Shown here one piece after another: positions 62,197 to 64,000 of a DNA stretch of 64,000 nucleotides. Made by a program: the position numbers and the translations under genes. Within the stretch, counting starts at the first letter, position 1. The number at the start of each line of letters is the position of its first letter. This DNA comes from JAVJSD01 sp040219575 (GTDB lineage: Bacteria > Planctomycetota > Planctomycetia > Pirellulales > Pirellulaceae), in NCBI GenBank assembly GCA_040219575.1, contig JAVJSD010000069.1, positions 1 to 64,000 of the forward strand, in the 5' to 3' direction. The notes beneath the pieces were generated by a model. It was not told where the DNA came from and did not search any database. It saw only the letters and a program-made list of their open reading frames with translations.

Positions 62197-63522
62197 TCAC
62201 TGCTCCCGCGGCCTGGTTCGCAGGTAGCGCTCGATCGCCAGGCCGAGTTGTCGCCCCACCGTGAGATAGCCGTCGGTGGTGCTGTTGGGTGTGTTCCAAG
62301 CGGTTTCCAGCGTGACCGACACGACGTGCTCGTGGCAATGGAACGAGACCCAGTTCTTGCTGATGTTTCGCCATAGCCGATCGTAGCTGACGCCCGACTC
62401 GCGCGTTTCGCCGACGAACGACAACGGGCCGGTGATGTCCTGCCGCGCCGCCGCCAGGAAGCGGTCGAGGTTCCGCCGGCCCTGGTCGGAGAGCAACTCC
62501 CGCGGCGTGACGAAGAAGAACGGATTGCGATTGCCGGCGCCCGGATTGTGCAGGTCGATAAACAGGTCGAAGCGCCCCGCCTCGTTCCGCTCGGCGATCT
62601 GCTTGATGGCGGCCGCCACCGCGTTCCAGTGCGGCTTGTCGCTCCAGTCGCGATTGTGATCCTGGGGAACCTGATTCTTGCCGCCGGCCCCGATCGCCAC
62701 GCTGTCGATGTCCATGATCGGGATGATGGTGATCTCCGCCTCGTCGCGCAGCGCCACGGCGCGGGGATCGTCCGACACGATCCACTCCACCAGGCCGCGG
62801 CAGACCCAACTCGAACCCGCCTCCCAGGCGTGCTGTCGGGCCTGAATCCAGACGCCGTAACGCGGCGCGCCCTTCTCGCCGTCGTCTCCTTCTTTCGCGT
62901 CTTCGGTCGGCGTATTGATCCGCAGCGCGGGCACCGGGCGGTCGTCGCGCGTGCGGCACAACTCGAACACGGTCGCATGTTCACACTGCCGCGCCGCCCA
63001 GTCAACCAGCTTCCTGGAATCGGCCGGGACGAACGGCGGCCCCCAGGCGAACCAGGCCGTCGCGCCGTCGATCTGCTGCCGGTAAACGATCCGCTTGCCG
63101 TCGCGGCTGCCGGGCTCGGTATGCCGCCAATGTTGGTTGTCGAGGCTGAACATGGCCCGGTCGGGCGTGGCCCAGGGAGCGTCGCCCACGTCGATCGTGA
63201 TGGTCTCGCCGGGACGCACGCCGCTGAGCTTGATGTACCACCAGCACTCCCAGCCGCGGTCCTTGTGCGGCGTGGGCCGCAGACGGACGACCCGATGCTG
63301 TTGATCGAGCGACTCGACCTCGCCCGAACCGCCGGGGAAGTCGATCTCCACGCCAAGCACGTGCTTCTGCTCGTCGGTGGAGCCGCCGACGGGAGCGGCT
63401 TCACTTGGGTCGGCTTCACTTGGGGCGGCGCCCTGCCAGGCGAAAACCGGCGGCGCGGCCGCCGACAGAAAGGCGACGATCGACAGCAAGGCGCAAGCGC
63501 GGGATAGGCTTGTCATGGGCAT
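62197..63522 (-). CDS. Exported M14-family carboxypeptidase-like protein
   Basis: 441 residues from the first of two ATG codons at 63522. Signal peptide 1-28. A beta-rich N-terminal domain (WWYIKLSGVRPGETITIDVGD) as in cytosolic carboxypeptidase relatives, then the zinc peptidase: HxxE in RQHAWEAGSSW, the third ligand His in LFIDLHNPG, and the catalytic Glu in VSVTLETAWN. Arg in NHNRDWSDKPH may bind the substrate carboxylate. Likely removes C-terminal residues from an exported or wall peptide (inference). Confidence 0.85.
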   Translation of the reverse strand: MPMTSLSRACALLSIVAFLSAAAPPVFAWQGAAPSEADPSEAAPVGGSTDEQKHVLGVEIDFPGGSGEVESLDQQHRVVRLRPTPHKDRGWECWWYIKLSGVRPGETITIDVGDAPWATPDRAMFSLDNQHWRHTEPGSRDGKRIVYRQQIDGATAWFAWGPPFVPADSRKLVDWAARQCEHATVFELCRTRDDRPVPALRINTPTEDAKEGDDGEKGAPRYGVWIQARQHAWEAGSSWVCRGLVEWIVSDDPRAVALRDEAEITIIPIMDIDSVAIGAGGKNQVPQDHNRDWSDKPHWNAVAAAIKQIAERNEAGRFDLFIDLHNPGAGNRNPFFFVTPRELLSDQGRRNLDRFLAAARQDITGPLSFVGETRESGVSYDRLWRNISKNWVSFHCHEHVVSVTLETAWNTPNSTTDGYLTVGRQLGLAIERYLRTRPREQ

Positions 63523-63801
63523 CGGGGGAACTGCGAGCGGTGCGAGATTCGCGGACGGGCTCAAGCCGCCTCGATTATATACAGCCGAGCCGAAAGGGCA
63601 CGAGGGCGCCCGCAAAACCGTGGGAATAATCGACGCCGCGGGGCCGAACCATTCGCGGGCGGCGTCGTCAACAGGCGGCGGCGTCGATTGGCATCAACAA
63701 ATCCCGGCGATGCGTTAAAATGGAGCACGACATGCGATGCAAGGAGCAGCGTGGCCGGGGCGTCGCGTTCTCCTCCAAGTAGCCACGATCGACGGTCGAA
63801 G

Positions 63802-64000
63802 ATGCAATACGCACATACGCAACGGGCGCCGCTGCACATGATCCTCTCGATTCTGGGGATCCTGACGTTCGCCGTCGCTTACCTGTCGGCGCAAATGGCG
63901 GCGCACTGGGCGGTCCAAATCTCGCTGCTGGGAACCGCCTCGCTGATGTTCCTGCTGGCGCTTTGCTTTCAGTGGCTGGCCGTTCGGGATGAAGGCGACA
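63802..64000 (+). CDS. Membrane protein, truncated by window end
   Basis: 66 residues seen, open to the end of the window. Starts MQYAHTQRAPLHMILSILG; two hydrophobic helices (about 12-31 and 38-58) followed by RDEGD. Upstream, 63720-63782 contains a 20-codon open frame starting ATGGAGCACGAC that ends just before it. Family unknown. Confidence 0.5.
   Translation, partial: MQYAHTQRAPLHMILSILGILTFAVAYLSAQMAAHWAVQISLLGTASLMFLLALCFQWLAVRDEGD

Noticed and set aside
63720..63782. 20-codon upstream open frame before the last gene
   Set aside because: Too short to support and no binding site; recorded only as a possible leader peptide.

Overview
The window is GC-rich chromosomal DNA, gene-dense on both strands, and reads as a planctomycete, most likely of the Pirellulales (inference). 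The evidence is the gene families. There is a DUF1592-type cytochrome protein paired with a DUF1552 protein, a DUF1501 protein, ECF sigma factors overlapping their regulator genes, a 1,630-residue Ser/Thr kinase with WD40 repeats, and several families of short dispersed palindromes. I found no rRNA, tRNA, CRISPR array, transposase or phage gene.

Layout. 0.6-21 kb holds housekeeping and small secreted genes: a SIMPL protein, an ECF sigma factor with a membrane regulator, a type II toxin-antitoxin pair, a Tat-exported enolase-superfamily enzyme, aroB, a ferredoxin, a TIM-barrel isomerase, a Dabb protein, an OmpH-like lipoprotein, a PEP-mutase-family lyase, sppA, trpB, a HEAT protein, gmd and a GT9 glycosyltransferase. 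21-28.3 kb holds the DUF1592/DUF1552 pair and the DUF1501 protein.

28.7-47.6 kb is one long plus-strand surface-polysaccharide and deoxysugar locus. It contains three methyltransferases, one built like sugar C-methyltransferases, and a thiamine-diphosphate E1 alpha/beta pair without E2/E3. It also has a GT2 enzyme and the set rfbB-rfbA-wecE, which should make dTDP-4-amino-4,6-dideoxygalactose. Two paralogous giant membrane proteins follow, then a divergent nucleotide-sugar dehydratase and a TIGR04372 glycosyltransferase. One giant protein is fused to a small membrane/winged-helix module that is a separate gene beside its paralogue.

47.6-49.6 kb, on the minus strand, is the most unusual part: a 72-residue Pup/UBact-like tail protein ending in Gly-Glu, followed 39 bp later by a Dop/PafA-family enzyme with a membrane hairpin inserted in its catalytic domain. 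No proteasome gene is in view.

49.8-59.7 kb is regulatory: an ECF sigma/zinc-finger anti-sigma pair, a lipoprotein, then a second sigma factor, a WD40 protein, the giant kinase and an OB-fold membrane protein in tandem. 59.8-64 kb has a PQQ-type beta-propeller protein, a small membrane protein, an exported M14 carboxypeptidase-like protein and a membrane protein cut off by the window end.
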